From: G963677085 sp963677085
GTDB lineage: Bacteria; Planctomycetota; Planctomycetia; Pirellulales; Thermoguttaceae
Direction: 5' to 3'
Assembly (NCBI GenBank): GCA_963677085.2
Contig: CAXXFH010000004.1
Span: 3,224,001 to 3,288,000 of the forward strand
Length of the DNA stretch: 64,000 bases
In this document: positions 58,201 through 64,000 of the stretch, in pieces
Numbering within the stretch: position 1 is the first letter of the stretch
How the letters are laid out: every line of letters starts with the position of its first letter
The notes under the pieces: model-generated
What the model was told of the DNA's origin: nothing
The model's database searches: none
Seen by the model: only the letters and a program-made list of their open reading frames with translations
Program-made: the position numbers and the translations under genes

Positions 58201-61200
58201 TGACCGCTCCGTCGTTGACTTTGAATCCTACGCTGAAGTGCAGCGACTTCCAGCGAGTGTTGAGCGTGAACGTGCCGGAGCCCTGCAGGCCCATGGACCC
58301 GTTGCCCAGAACGCCTACTTCCAGAGAAGCCGTGAAATTGATGTCGAAGCCAATATTCCAGTGGTCGGTGTACGATCCCAGCCAAGTGTCAATCTCCACC
58401 CAGATTTTGACGCTTACCCGGATATCGATCTCGACGCCAATCCCGCCGTAGAAGGCCGACCGCGACAGGTTGTTGTAGTCGAGCACGCCGATGTAACGCG
58501 CACCATACGAGACGCTTGCCGTCGCCGACAACGAGGCTCCCACCCAACCGGCATCCACGTGCGCGTCAAATTTCAACTTGCCCGTCGCCAGGTAGCTGAG
58601 CCCCGTGACCAACTCGTCGCGCGACGTGCGGAAGATGGCACCGCCGCGAAATTCGGCCATCAGAATCGGATTGTTCTTGTCTGGGATTCCGTCGCTCCAT
58701 TGCAGCATGTTAGGCCATCCCAATTCGGCGTGTACCAGCCCCGGTTCGATCAGCAGCGTGGCGGAAAACCGACTCTGCTTGACCGCCCTCTTCAGGAAGT
58801 CGGGTACAGGCGGGCTGTTGCCGAATTCGCCCTCGGGGTTGGAAGCGACGTGGGCCAGGAACCGCTTTTGCCGCGGCGACAGGAGCACGTAGCCGCTCAC
58901 CAGGGGCCGCCGGTGCAAGGTGCCCCCTGGGCTGTCGACGGATTCACGAAACTCCGCATAGTTCGTGTTCAGCCAGCCCCGCGCGACCATAAAAAACGTC
59001 AAATCGCTGCGCAGGGCGACGACCGCATCGAGCAGAAACAAGCAGGCCAGTTTCTTTTCCTTCTCCTGGTTCCATTCGAAGGCCGTCTTGGCCGCCGACG
59101 TCTGCGAAAACAAACCGCGGAGGGCGACGGTGATCCGCGGCTTCTGACCGGGTGGTTCCACGTCGACCGCCCAACTGCGATGATCCGCCAGGTTGCCCTG
59201 CGTCCGCGAGATCCGTTTCAGTTCACCGATCAAGAGCTTCACGTCGTCGATCTGGTCGGCCGTCTTGATGCCGGCCAGCGTGTAGCGGTAGCCTAATCCC
59301 AAGCCCACTTCGCGGAGAAATATCTCGACGACGGGAATCTTGAAGCTCATCTGGCGAGCTTCCAGGTAAATGAACCAAGCCCGCACCCAACGACCGTCCT
59401 CCGGCCGCCGCACGCGGAGAAACGCGAAGGTGGCGTCGATCGGCGGCAGTCCGCCAATGTGCAAGTAGCCCTTCCCCCGGAAGCCGTCGCCGGGCAACCC
59501 GGGCGCGACCTCTTCACCTTTCTCGATCAGCGAAACCGAGGCCCCCAACTTGACGTTGCCGGCCTGGATCATGAGTCCCAGGCCCTTCATGTAGAATCGG
59601 GGGACCAGACTTCCGCTTTCAGGAAGACCGATGTACAGGTCGTGAAAGTCGAATTTCCCGCTGATTGCGTCTCCGCCCCCTTGGGCAAACAGCAGTTGGC
59701 CGGACAGGACGAGCGCGCCGTCGCCGTCGAACTTGTCGCACTGCGGAAGAAAGCCGAACCCCCGGATTTCCATCTGGAAACAGCCAAATATGTCGAACGC
59801 GGCCGGTTCCTGCAGTTTCACCTTGAACTTCACGTGCTCCGCAATCACCCTGGCATTGCCGGTCAAGGGACAGTCGACCAGGCGAATCTGGACCCCGGGC
59901 AGCCATCCCAGCAACCCCGAGTTATCGTCGCCACGCTGCGGCTTGTATTCGGCCGTAGCCGTGACTCGGAAAAAAAGATGGTACGATCCGTCGTCGACGA
60001 ACTCCAATGTGAGCGACTCAAGCGTGAATTCGAAACGGTTACTCTTGCAGTAGGCGATCTTCTTGCCATCCACACGTGCCGCGCCGCGCACCAGCGCCAG
60101 CGTGTCCCCCTGCTGCTCGAATTGCAGCGTAATCGCGGCGTTCGCTTCCCCGACCAGGGCCGGCGGTAGTGGTCCGCCGCCCGCGATGGAAAAGGACAGG
60201 ATGCGATTCTCTTTAATCTGGAACCGGCCTTCGGTGAAGCGAAATTCCGTCTCCAGGCCGTTTAACTTGGCAGGGTCCTCCGTGACGTCCGCGGTGAGGC
60301 CGATTCCCGCCTCGCTGATCTCGAAATTCGATACGGTGAAGACAATCGGCTGGTCTTCTGTCGTGGCCCGCGTGTAACGAAGCTCGATCTCGCTGCCATC
60401 CAGTTGAATCAACTTGTAATCCGCATCGGCCGTGACCAACTTGAAGAAGGGTTTGCCGTCGAGTCGCTTCTTGAAGGTCCAGATCAAACCGAGGAAATTA
60501 AACTCCTGGTCCTCCTGGAGCGTCAGATCGAGGCCCTCACCGTGGTCGACCTCAAACGCAAACGTCTCCCAATTGAAACTCATCTTGATCGGCCCACTCA
60601 GCATCAAGGGACCGACGATGAACTCCAGTGTGAGCTCGCCGCGGACCGTCGACTCCTGGAAATCGATCTCGTTCAGTTCGTAGTCCCGGACGCGGACCAC
60701 CTGGCCGATTCCATTGGTTTCGCCGCGAAGAAACGGCATTTCGAACTTCTTGAGGAGTGCCTCGCTCAGCGCGAAGCGGAATGCCCACCCCTTTGAGTCC
60801 AGCGAAAACGTCTGCCACGGGGTGCGGTGGCATTGGGCCTTCCACACCTCATCGCCCGCATCGTTTACCACCTGCTTCCAAATCGGGGCGACCTCGGTGT
60901 CGCAGTGGCGGAGCATCCGCGGCCGCTGCCCTTGCGGCAATTCAAACAAGGCCAGGGTAATCGGTTCCTCTTTGCGAATGACAATGGCCGCAATCAGCGG
61001 ATCGGGCGGCGCGCTCTCTTGGGCGTCGTTCTGCAATTCGCGGTCGTCAAACCGCGTCCACGTGAAGGTGCTCGCGGCTTTGATGAAGCTTCCAGCGGAT
61101 GGTTGTGGCGGCTTATCCGGCCCAAGAAAGGGAGGTTGGCTCGGCAGCGGAACGGTGTTCTCGTCGACAGTCACCAATGCCGCAACCGTGTGCTGCGGCG

Positions 61201-62305
61201 GCGCGGGGTCCGGACCGTCCGCCGACGAGTAGACCACGGAAAACAGTTTGCCGGCGGGCAAGGAGACACCAAATCCGGGCAGTTCGACGGGAAACTGCTG
61301 CGGGGCGGCCGTCACGTCGATCCTGATCTCACTGACCGACCGGTTGGCTGTCAGCACCCGGACCGCAATATTCGCGTCACCGACGAGCACTTTGGAGTCG
61401 AATCCCGGCGCGATCATCGTCAACAGGTTGGCGAACTGCCTTCCCGTCCACTGCACCGCGAAGCAGCCTTCGGATACGTGCCAGCCGTTTAGGGGCAGCT
61501 TGTTCTTCTCCCCGCGCAAGCGAATGGATGACGCGGCGACATCCACGCTCCCGCCCTTGACCGCGAGAACGACATCGGCCTCCAGTCTGCCCGTGGGGCT
61601 CTCCACGAATAACCTCTCGAACGTCAAGGTGAAGCCCGTGGCCGTCACCTCCAGCAGCAACGATTCCCACCCCACGCGAACGTCCACGCCGCGGAGGTTC
61701 GCCGAATAGGCCGACCAGCGCACGGGAAACCAAGACGGCGGCGACGGAGGGAAGGACCAGGGAACGGGCAATCGAGGAACGGGCAACCCGATGTCTGGCA
61801 GGCCGAACCAGAGTTCGGGCGGGCCCTGCGCGTCCTGGGCCGTGGGGAGGTCCCGAATCGTCACCGAAAAAGATACGATGTCCGGGCAAAAATTGCCGCT
61901 GCCGGCTCCCACCTCAACATGCGCCGAGAGGTCAAACGTGGCAAACGCCTCGGCTTCGGATCCCAGCGGCGGTACGCGGATGGTCAACTGCGCCGTCAAA
62001 GTAGCATCCACGTCGACGCCCAATCCCAGGAAGCTCTCCACTTCGGCCACGACGAACGAAGTCGACCCCACTAGCGTATCGTTGGCCTGCTGGCGGAAGA
62101 CCCAGGTGCCACTCCCGCTTGGCACTTCTTCGAGGAAACCGTCGGCATCGTCGGGCTGAATAATCTCGAGCGGAGGCTCGAGCCGAAAAGACTCGCCGGT
62201 GGGCATTGTCAGTTCACGCAGCGTGAACTTGCCCACGTCGTGTTGTCCGCTCAGTTGAATCTGATTGGTAAAATTCCAGTAGATGGGCACAACGACATCT
62301 GCCAT
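49232..62305 (-). CDS. Giant protein of 4,357 residues with an embedded WD40-like propeller
   Basis: ATG 62305 has AGGAA 7 bases upstream. There is no signal peptide. Residues 1 to about 1,500 are long alternating beta-strands (for example LKFDAHVDAGWVGASLSA and WNIGFDINFTASLEVGVLG), reminiscent of DUF6603-type or AsmA/TamB-like beta-rich proteins. An Ala/Glu-rich linker near 1,420-1,490 follows. Regions near 1,950-2,200 look fibronectin-III-like. Residues about 3,538-3,800 (DNA 50880-51690) hold WD40-like blades such as GRVTDIKVEPDGSLAASIG and TRLASVGDDGRLRIW. Near residue 4,070 DTNGDGIPDW is a thrombospondin-3-like calcium motif. No catalytic motif is recognised. The gene starts 38 bases after the lysozyme-like gene and overlaps the next giant gene. 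Confidence 0.82.
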   Translation of the reverse strand: MADVVVPIYWNFTNQIQLSGQHDVGKFTLRELTMPTGESFRLEPPLEIIQPDDADGFLEEVPSGSGTWVFRQQANDTLVGSTSFVVAEVESFLGLGVDVDATLTAQLTIRVPPLGSEAEAFATFDLSAHVEVGAGSGNFCPDIVSFSVTIRDLPTAQDAQGPPELWFGLPDIGLPVPRLPVPWSFPPSPPSWFPVRWSAYSANLRGVDVRVGWESLLLEVTATGFTLTFERLFVESPTGRLEADVVLAVKGGSVDVAASSIRLRGEKNKLPLNGWHVSEGCFAVQWTGRQFANLLTMIAPGFDSKVLVGDANIAVRVLTANRSVSEIRIDVTAAPQQFPVELPGFGVSLPAGKLFSVVYSSADGPDPAPPQHTVAALVTVDENTVPLPSQPPFLGPDKPPQPSAGSFIKAASTFTWTRFDDRELQNDAQESAPPDPLIAAIVIRKEEPITLALFELPQGQRPRMLRHCDTEVAPIWKQVVNDAGDEVWKAQCHRTPWQTFSLDSKGWAFRFALSEALLKKFEMPFLRGETNGIGQVVRVRDYELNEIDFQESTVRGELTLEFIVGPLMLSGPIKMSFNWETFAFEVDHGEGLDLTLQEDQEFNFLGLIWTFKKRLDGKPFFKLVTADADYKLIQLDGSEIELRYTRATTEDQPIVFTVSNFEISEAGIGLTADVTEDPAKLNGLETEFRFTEGRFQIKENRILSFSIAGGGPLPPALVGEANAAITLQFEQQGDTLALVRGAARVDGKKIAYCKSNRFEFTLESLTLEFVDDGSYHLFFRVTATAEYKPQRGDDNSGLLGWLPGVQIRLVDCPLTGNARVIAEHVKFKVKLQEPAAFDIFGCFQMEIRGFGFLPQCDKFDGDGALVLSGQLLFAQGGGDAISGKFDFHDLYIGLPESGSLVPRFYMKGLGLMIQAGNVKLGASVSLIEKGEEVAPGLPGDGFRGKGYLHIGGLPPIDATFAFLRVRRPEDGRWVRAWFIYLEARQMSFKIPVVEIFLREVGLGLGYRYTLAGIKTADQIDDVKLLIGELKRISRTQGNLADHRSWAVDVEPPGQKPRITVALRGLFSQTSAAKTAFEWNQEKEKKLACLFLLDAVVALRSDLTFFMVARGWLNTNYAEFRESVDSPGGTLHRRPLVSGYVLLSPRQKRFLAHVASNPEGEFGNSPPVPDFLKRAVKQSRFSATLLIEPGLVHAELGWPNMLQWSDGIPDKNNPILMAEFRGGAIFRTSRDELVTGLSYLATGKLKFDAHVDAGWVGASLSATASVSYGARYIGVLDYNNLSRSAFYGGIGVEIDIRVSVKIWVEIDTWLGSYTDHWNIGFDINFTASLEVGVLGNGSMGLQGSGTFTLNTRWKSLHFSVGFKVNDGAVKTARRITERFLHIGLEATDVDAIPGVSRKSRSTFESLGGAPVEGKRRSGPRSIGVEQLSRGNGRARSRSSLAGAGSADDVGEAITAGEVASGESAAAEITAEEAVSEFVAPDYILLQKVSRGTAFFTLLPRDSRQPMISGPRAGMITEGFFAVPPSEGTDVVHDYAWTLPQLDEDVIIQQFLPESGTWQTLTPDQGIVRWKMAWNQPYQEHTEFAKQDGSARESASLRVKHLLRTGYLGSASSAGNPQDALDSFVPERDPAQWPEEGEVTDERMDNPSDAAFESAVRGAQEQFESAPYFRHDVRRSRYSQQLAKALDQRHDIYGTNKPFNALDPDLADAADEPTQDQQAIQLRSVVLQQMVADLRQRVEAYSRGEAGNFEQSVGGMLGMTFRIMRSSRMFAAGDLVPHLNSAGSQAAKEAIAGALGLQVDIRVDEIEADALWQVTDRRVSLTLVRIDDNTLCIPAALRSIEDSLQANGDSEDWGKIWQRRTVDEVEPVVTGVEGRQVTLYNSRQRSFAVNRARAEDIRKFEHEHTIALGWKLTWSVEPTDDDNADDRDALQNDSPEDHLAYYQVTRRRLDDATSETQFKVRSIDPLVREPKAGDEASSYVVQRIRSHFQIVNHFPPETSGPLTRPVQYLYTVTPVAMDGTLGQTRTILAKRPPSVPPPVPTDTRFEVLYSSDRPAEFLQEDRFWTTEDSEHLVDELNSNGPFERLHRLRSSVGLAALPGDAAVTVEPLEQSHTWRVQVKESGEGEPVVEKSFHLYFVKAEGNATGAWRILGEADSQFQRRRQARIQQPDRILVRWTQPEVAVGQNAVGVDRYRLLFRRSATLPAGYYGVDSDARGVVNSGTPATNARPLRTDRVMHWKAAVGETARVRVRELDGQAVFFTHLHVEELRELGVLPPADGTANNWRPEAWEIFFQTESETGVRSSLTPVQVVLQFASQEKIDRIRIHENQLDDRPIPPNESDVEQREAAILEWMARPVLLPTLPAHDAGRRIGYAFVPQPTLAESWRIADGGRLVELRSDAAGLRVLHAGAPDVLPAELKEVLPNKDTGEVEVPAACREALAGVGIDLTVSARVKRKENIGKFLPVGSPLSELAFDLHPDGHRAVRFVFNQGPSGDSKTPLDLHAGFRLLRFDALAHSPDRLDPGSLDTWERFIRQADLQTVQEIELAPADDLDNLPADTNSPRIWEAWYPSEMRRLNLFDTMQKEGRGVEQAETNRSPWFSWRESELVWPDPLVSEPDDPNGLALFRKNTEHGPLFWQRARHALLDEILTRMEFEVLGTVDEKTESEWTPDDGRQLVAELNVKDTDHIDKKLPFLRKLLEDVWQTEPLPEEAFVTVTDPGTRWRVLHPDGSSFHVERRVAVKVGQDHVNRWRLEKLISDGDSAPLLEIIAHPWGTAKTFDEAMAASDNDSDPYGWGLLQRMGLSVTFCLRNPDENTFVDRDGVLQRLQRAVEDSLGLEVFKSFADHLFAEVLYRPDRRMKVKEIHDLPEGSDASDLLTIIQVSLRPRIKKASQYDVWTIVAPADDQSLRGKRVTLRIKRPNSPRPCDVVLNPGVPGASVVVEGTSDDNAATRLPVTIPREGNLKLIFRGGDMPTEVAAVEAELAPEIIRLDEDLPPWEWVSSHFDWPKTDEGDQWRTWFTSEFERYVEALGATHETEAHASFRKANIEKKKKELQGPVREWLVRFFNYSGDADESGTKQSGPWMASAYPRSLSPATVTPDSSGRIAYDHFVDDQLATAARHFVVPRGRYDKLWEFVAGSKVLTDDTAKRRESLERLDALPPLSPGGVDLAFPRIRRVTAPIVKLSSRLDGPSSPGRAAPPGVTWEVILDRHPEQALKESNHQLQARLEFHDVVWSRLRRFAYAARLEELQEALLQRHKSDWGVKKPDSAFLHVPNPDDPKAKLTFRVDGDTLINAEEIAGKSNLKIRAVVRRLRAELAKPQHGLQDRVHVRIVENASGELVLLFSATEDLSIELHDENPDHKLTALGTFKQLLEVRYVEDQLDASVELADFPREPQEPQPPGKLLADDWLEQRGLIKTDVLTPEVRRMLDLPLRLPRGPAGNMVYQFDAIPYFYTQRLLFAARAGHKVSPVTRLDHSDFHYESPIPEALIDGIEIIDGGTGDAVRKRRIEIALARYWDCLATDTQNRWSSESPQEAGTALAVAGTAILAGGRFGTVHRFEDGSAPSVDSRHQGRVTDIKVEPDGSLAASIGQDGVALMWEPGGGKVSQLDISQARCLAWSDQVLAVGDAHGEVHLIDPEDESVTAQRRVFPDGVSALLVDGTGHVICGSAAGQMARVAPDLSSQVLWETGQTGAPAAFAASPDSTRLASVGDDGRLRIWEIASGTVLHETELGVPLTDVVFLSDAKLAVATLHGEVFVGRVDGFDVGGQPVVDHGAGTTRVVATPDGSTLITVGANGRVCRVVVGEPDAPTLGILASGTFASLPDCDVIYQYTLVKPGRVIETVAEVAFDPLQAEGYVARNIGLGYSTEVQLLKPPSLGDPRMRIVTLFGRDPAADPESVTHRASSQHAFGPPPLTGTASFLPPHTYRLHLVGATSEQMRQQADQLLADPDRPVDPSFREAVRQLLRQEADCTRETQVFDRDKSFRKTFAEGPVSLSLVRRVESLGLPLKLRGRMTKLTEKEFKIDDGDRSHRIEVQDDDTVNLSWCVRDNIVDASIGLEQLAELPPCRGVFQESPTPPYDVDRDNADTNGDGIPDWRTVTWVGAMSAEQLRVLLRQELDANDNAKEAGWAVTSDFRSTFNSLLASLQQQEIRLEFAGDAPDPTEIPAELAGRFSLEANGTQEIVWRGLILTPNAGAIEFADKSPEELAELDQINVDALDVVIGLLPGSDFAAKAGALKAQLIGDVGQRVTIEVPIVDATWQPRPTGADLQASFPLLAGALLPRRVVLAFKGVMTQSEARQLRTLAGKSKVGAPTGDQRACDELFTSSVNSGLDGARIEVRTRRKAAAMVSREVDAVIDD

Positions 62306-62343
62306 GGGTCGTTCCTAACGTGTTGTCGTGCTTGAAATGTCAC

Positions 62344-64000
62344 TTAGTCGTGGTCTTCCGGCGTATCCTTCAACAGGTCCACGAACGGCGTTTCGGAAAG
62401 GTGTGACGTGGTGCGAAACCAGTCGCGCCGGGTGCGCGTTGACTTCCTGAACTTTGCACTCACTTCCGCAACCGACTTGTTGGCCATCGCCTCCAGCAAC
62501 TGGGGCTCGCTCGTTCCCGACAGGGCGGAATTCGCCACGCTGTCGTAGATGTCCGGACCTCCGTCTGGCCCATGTTGGTTGACCAGGTCGATAGCAAACG
62601 TCACGCCGCGTTCCGACTTGATTCGGGGCATACGGGCAGTGACCAGTTTGTACAGATCGACGCGGAAGTGTGTGATCGCCGTGTCGATCTGCAAAGACTG
62701 GAATCTCGCTTCCCTGGCAGCCCTGCAGAATGCCTTCTTCCAGACGTCGTCTGTCAATTCGAATTTCGGATCCGTCGACGTTCCGTCCGGTTTTGTCCCG
62801 CCGTCAGGCTTCTTCGTGTGCGCCAGCATACCGGTTGCCAACGTCTTGCCCCGGAAAACCGATTCGAACAAAACCGGCTGTTTATCAGCGAAGACCGTGA
62901 GTAGCTCTTGGAGCCGTTCCTGGCGCTGTGCCCAGTGGATGAGGCCGTACGACAATCCCTGGTCGTCCTCGTTGGGATTCATGAATCCAAATTCCCCCCG
63001 GCACTCGAACAGTCCCACTAGTTCCAGGATCTTATGCCAGGCGTCCCACTTGCGCCCCAATCCGAGCGTTGCGTAGACTCGACCGAAAACTGGTGTGGGC
63101 ATCGGTTCTTCGATCAAGCGTTTGAGGACCACGCGGTCAACGACCGGGTTCTTCGGATCGCACTTGATCTTATGACTTTGACAGAATTTGCGGATGTACC
63201 TCTGTGTCAGGGGCCCGTATCTTCCGAAAGTTCCCTGTCGCTGGTTTGGAAGATCCGATGCGCCGTGACCGCGGAGCAACGTTTGGAGGGCGCCGACGGC
63301 CTCTCGGTCGGCGTCGGCAAAACCGATCGTCGCTTCACCGCCCACGGCTTCGCCGAAGTAGATCTTGTCGATACGTTCGATGCCGCTCCGGCGCCGTCGG
63401 GGCGTCCCGATCTCCACCGAGTCGGGCACCGGGCGAATGTTGGCCTGGTTCAGAGCTTGTTCATACGTGTGATCGGGAATCGGCCATTGGATGCAGAACG
63501 GCCACCCGTAATTCGGCCAGGCCAGGAAGCTCGCCGGAACGCCGCGCGCGGAGCATGTTTCGTTCGCCCGATACACGTTGAAGTCGGGAGGCAACGTATA
63601 CTTGTTATTGAATTCTTCGATGATCGTATTTCCGAATGGCGGAAAGACGACCGCCACGGATCCCGGGACGGTTCCCGGGATGTCCGGGGCGCCTACGCGG
63701 CGCGCGATCTTGTCTTTCGGGATGTACAGTCCGACGAACCCCCAGTTGTCCGGTGTCTCCTCGCCCTTCGGTAACCGATAAAGCGAGGTAAACTCGCTGT
63801 CATCATCACCGCTGTGACGCGGGCCATATACGAACAAGGTGTCGTTTGTCCGATTCACACACCGGCCGTGACCGGACGGAATGGGCGGTTCATGTTCCAG
63901 CAATTCGGTACTGTGGTCTTTGAGTTCGGCCAGCGGAATGTCCGGGACGGTCCAATTGTGTGCGTTGCCCGGTTGGAAAACCGCCGCTTCGGAAGGCAGC
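62344..64000 (-). CDS. Peptidoglycan-binding / lysozyme-like protein, 5' end outside the window
   Basis: The frame is open to the right edge, so the start is not in the window; at least 552 codons are present. No start codon inside the window is convincing. A region near DNA 63160-63300 (REAVGALQTLLRGHG, then YGPLTQRYIRKFCQSH) resembles a peptidoglycan-binding type 1 domain. Further on, LFECRGEFGFMNPNEDDQG followed by LSYGLIHWAQ has the acidic residue, Asp-Gly and SYG arrangement of lysozyme-fold chitosanase-like enzymes. It would bind and perhaps cleave cell-wall glycan. It is directly upstream of the two giant genes with a 38-base gap, so it is likely part of the same operon and machine. 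Confidence 0.7.
   Translation of the reverse strand, partial: LPSEAAVFQPGNAHNWTVPDIPLAELKDHSTELLEHEPPIPSGHGRCVNRTNDTLFVYGPRHSGDDDSEFTSLYRLPKGEETPDNWGFVGLYIPKDKIARRVGAPDIPGTVPGSVAVVFPPFGNTIIEEFNNKYTLPPDFNVYRANETCSARGVPASFLAWPNYGWPFCIQWPIPDHTYEQALNQANIRPVPDSVEIGTPRRRRSGIERIDKIYFGEAVGGEATIGFADADREAVGALQTLLRGHGASDLPNQRQGTFGRYGPLTQRYIRKFCQSHKIKCDPKNPVVDRVVLKRLIEEPMPTPVFGRVYATLGLGRKWDAWHKILELVGLFECRGEFGFMNPNEDDQGLSYGLIHWAQRQERLQELLTVFADKQPVLFESVFRGKTLATGMLAHTKKPDGGTKPDGTSTDPKFELTDDVWKKAFCRAAREARFQSLQIDTAITHFRVDLYKLVTARMPRIKSERGVTFAIDLVNQHGPDGGPDIYDSVANSALSGTSEPQLLEAMANKSVAEVSAKFRKSTRTRRDWFRTTSHLSETPFVDLLKDTPEDHD

Noticed and set aside
56738..59296. Plus-strand open frame of 852 codons
   Set aside because: It is antisense to the 4,357-residue gene, whose codons leave the opposite strand open in GC-rich DNA. 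It has no ribosome binding site, no domain and is rich in Arg, His and Gln as expected for a shadow.
1..64000. CRISPR array
   Set aside because: No set of regularly spaced short direct repeats was seen anywhere. The only tandem repeat is the 69-bp coding duplication at 47470.

Overview
The window looks like a chromosomal segment of a planctomycete (Pirellulales-like), judged from gene content rather than a database match. It has a GC-rich sequence, a type I sulfatase next to a secreted DUF1080-ThuA fusion, an EF-hand lipoprotein, a bacterial protein with three C2H2 zinc fingers, and giant reading frames of about 3,600 and 4,360 codons.

Layout. 1-9.8 kb is ordinary chromosome: a receiver-only response regulator, a GH13_18 glucoside phosphorylase preceded by a duplicated structured element, an EF-hand lipoprotein, the sulfatase / DUF1080-ThuA operon, a COG0731-like radical SAM protein and a small conserved protein. 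A tRNA-Arg(CCG) gene at 9.78 kb is followed at once by a tyrosine integrase that has lost its C-terminal catalytic half. This marks the left side of an acquired region.

10.7-26.5 kb is a probable defence island. Five genes linked by short overlaps encode a winged-helix-like protein, a NurA-like nuclease, a HerA hexameric ATPase, a small nuclease-like protein and a Ser/Thr kinase with a C-terminal helical repeat. The fourth gene is split by a complete IS630-family element. Removing the IS and one TA copy restores a 197-residue frame whose stop codon overlaps the kinase start as ATGA. Next come a DUF932 protein with a small partner, a class-V-aminotransferase-like PLP enzyme, and a 1,422-residue STAND NTPase with an N-terminal Cap4/DUF4297-like nuclease (Avs-like architecture). 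A membrane protein of unknown function follows on the opposite strand.

27-38 kb holds a short-form 6-phosphogluconate dehydrogenase, a 1,242-residue secreted TPR protein and a membrane-anchored protein with three zinc fingers plus a Zc3h12a/NYN-like RNase domain. It also holds a three-gene cassette (ECF-like sigma factor, acidic protein, ImmA/IrrE metallopeptidase), a YjzC-like small protein that shares a spaced upstream motif with the sigma cassette, and an intact tyrosine recombinase.

38.3-64 kb is one minus-strand operon. A partial protein with a peptidoglycan-binding-like and a lysozyme-like domain runs off the right edge. It is followed by two giant beta-rich proteins without signal peptides (4,357 and about 3,634 residues) whose genes overlap by 8 bases. 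They carry an embedded WD40-like propeller, an ExbD/TolR-like module, and modules that appear related between the two proteins. Their function is unknown. The strongest candidates for something undescribed are the NurA-HerA-nuclease-kinase operon, the zinc-finger/NYN RNase and the giant-protein operon.
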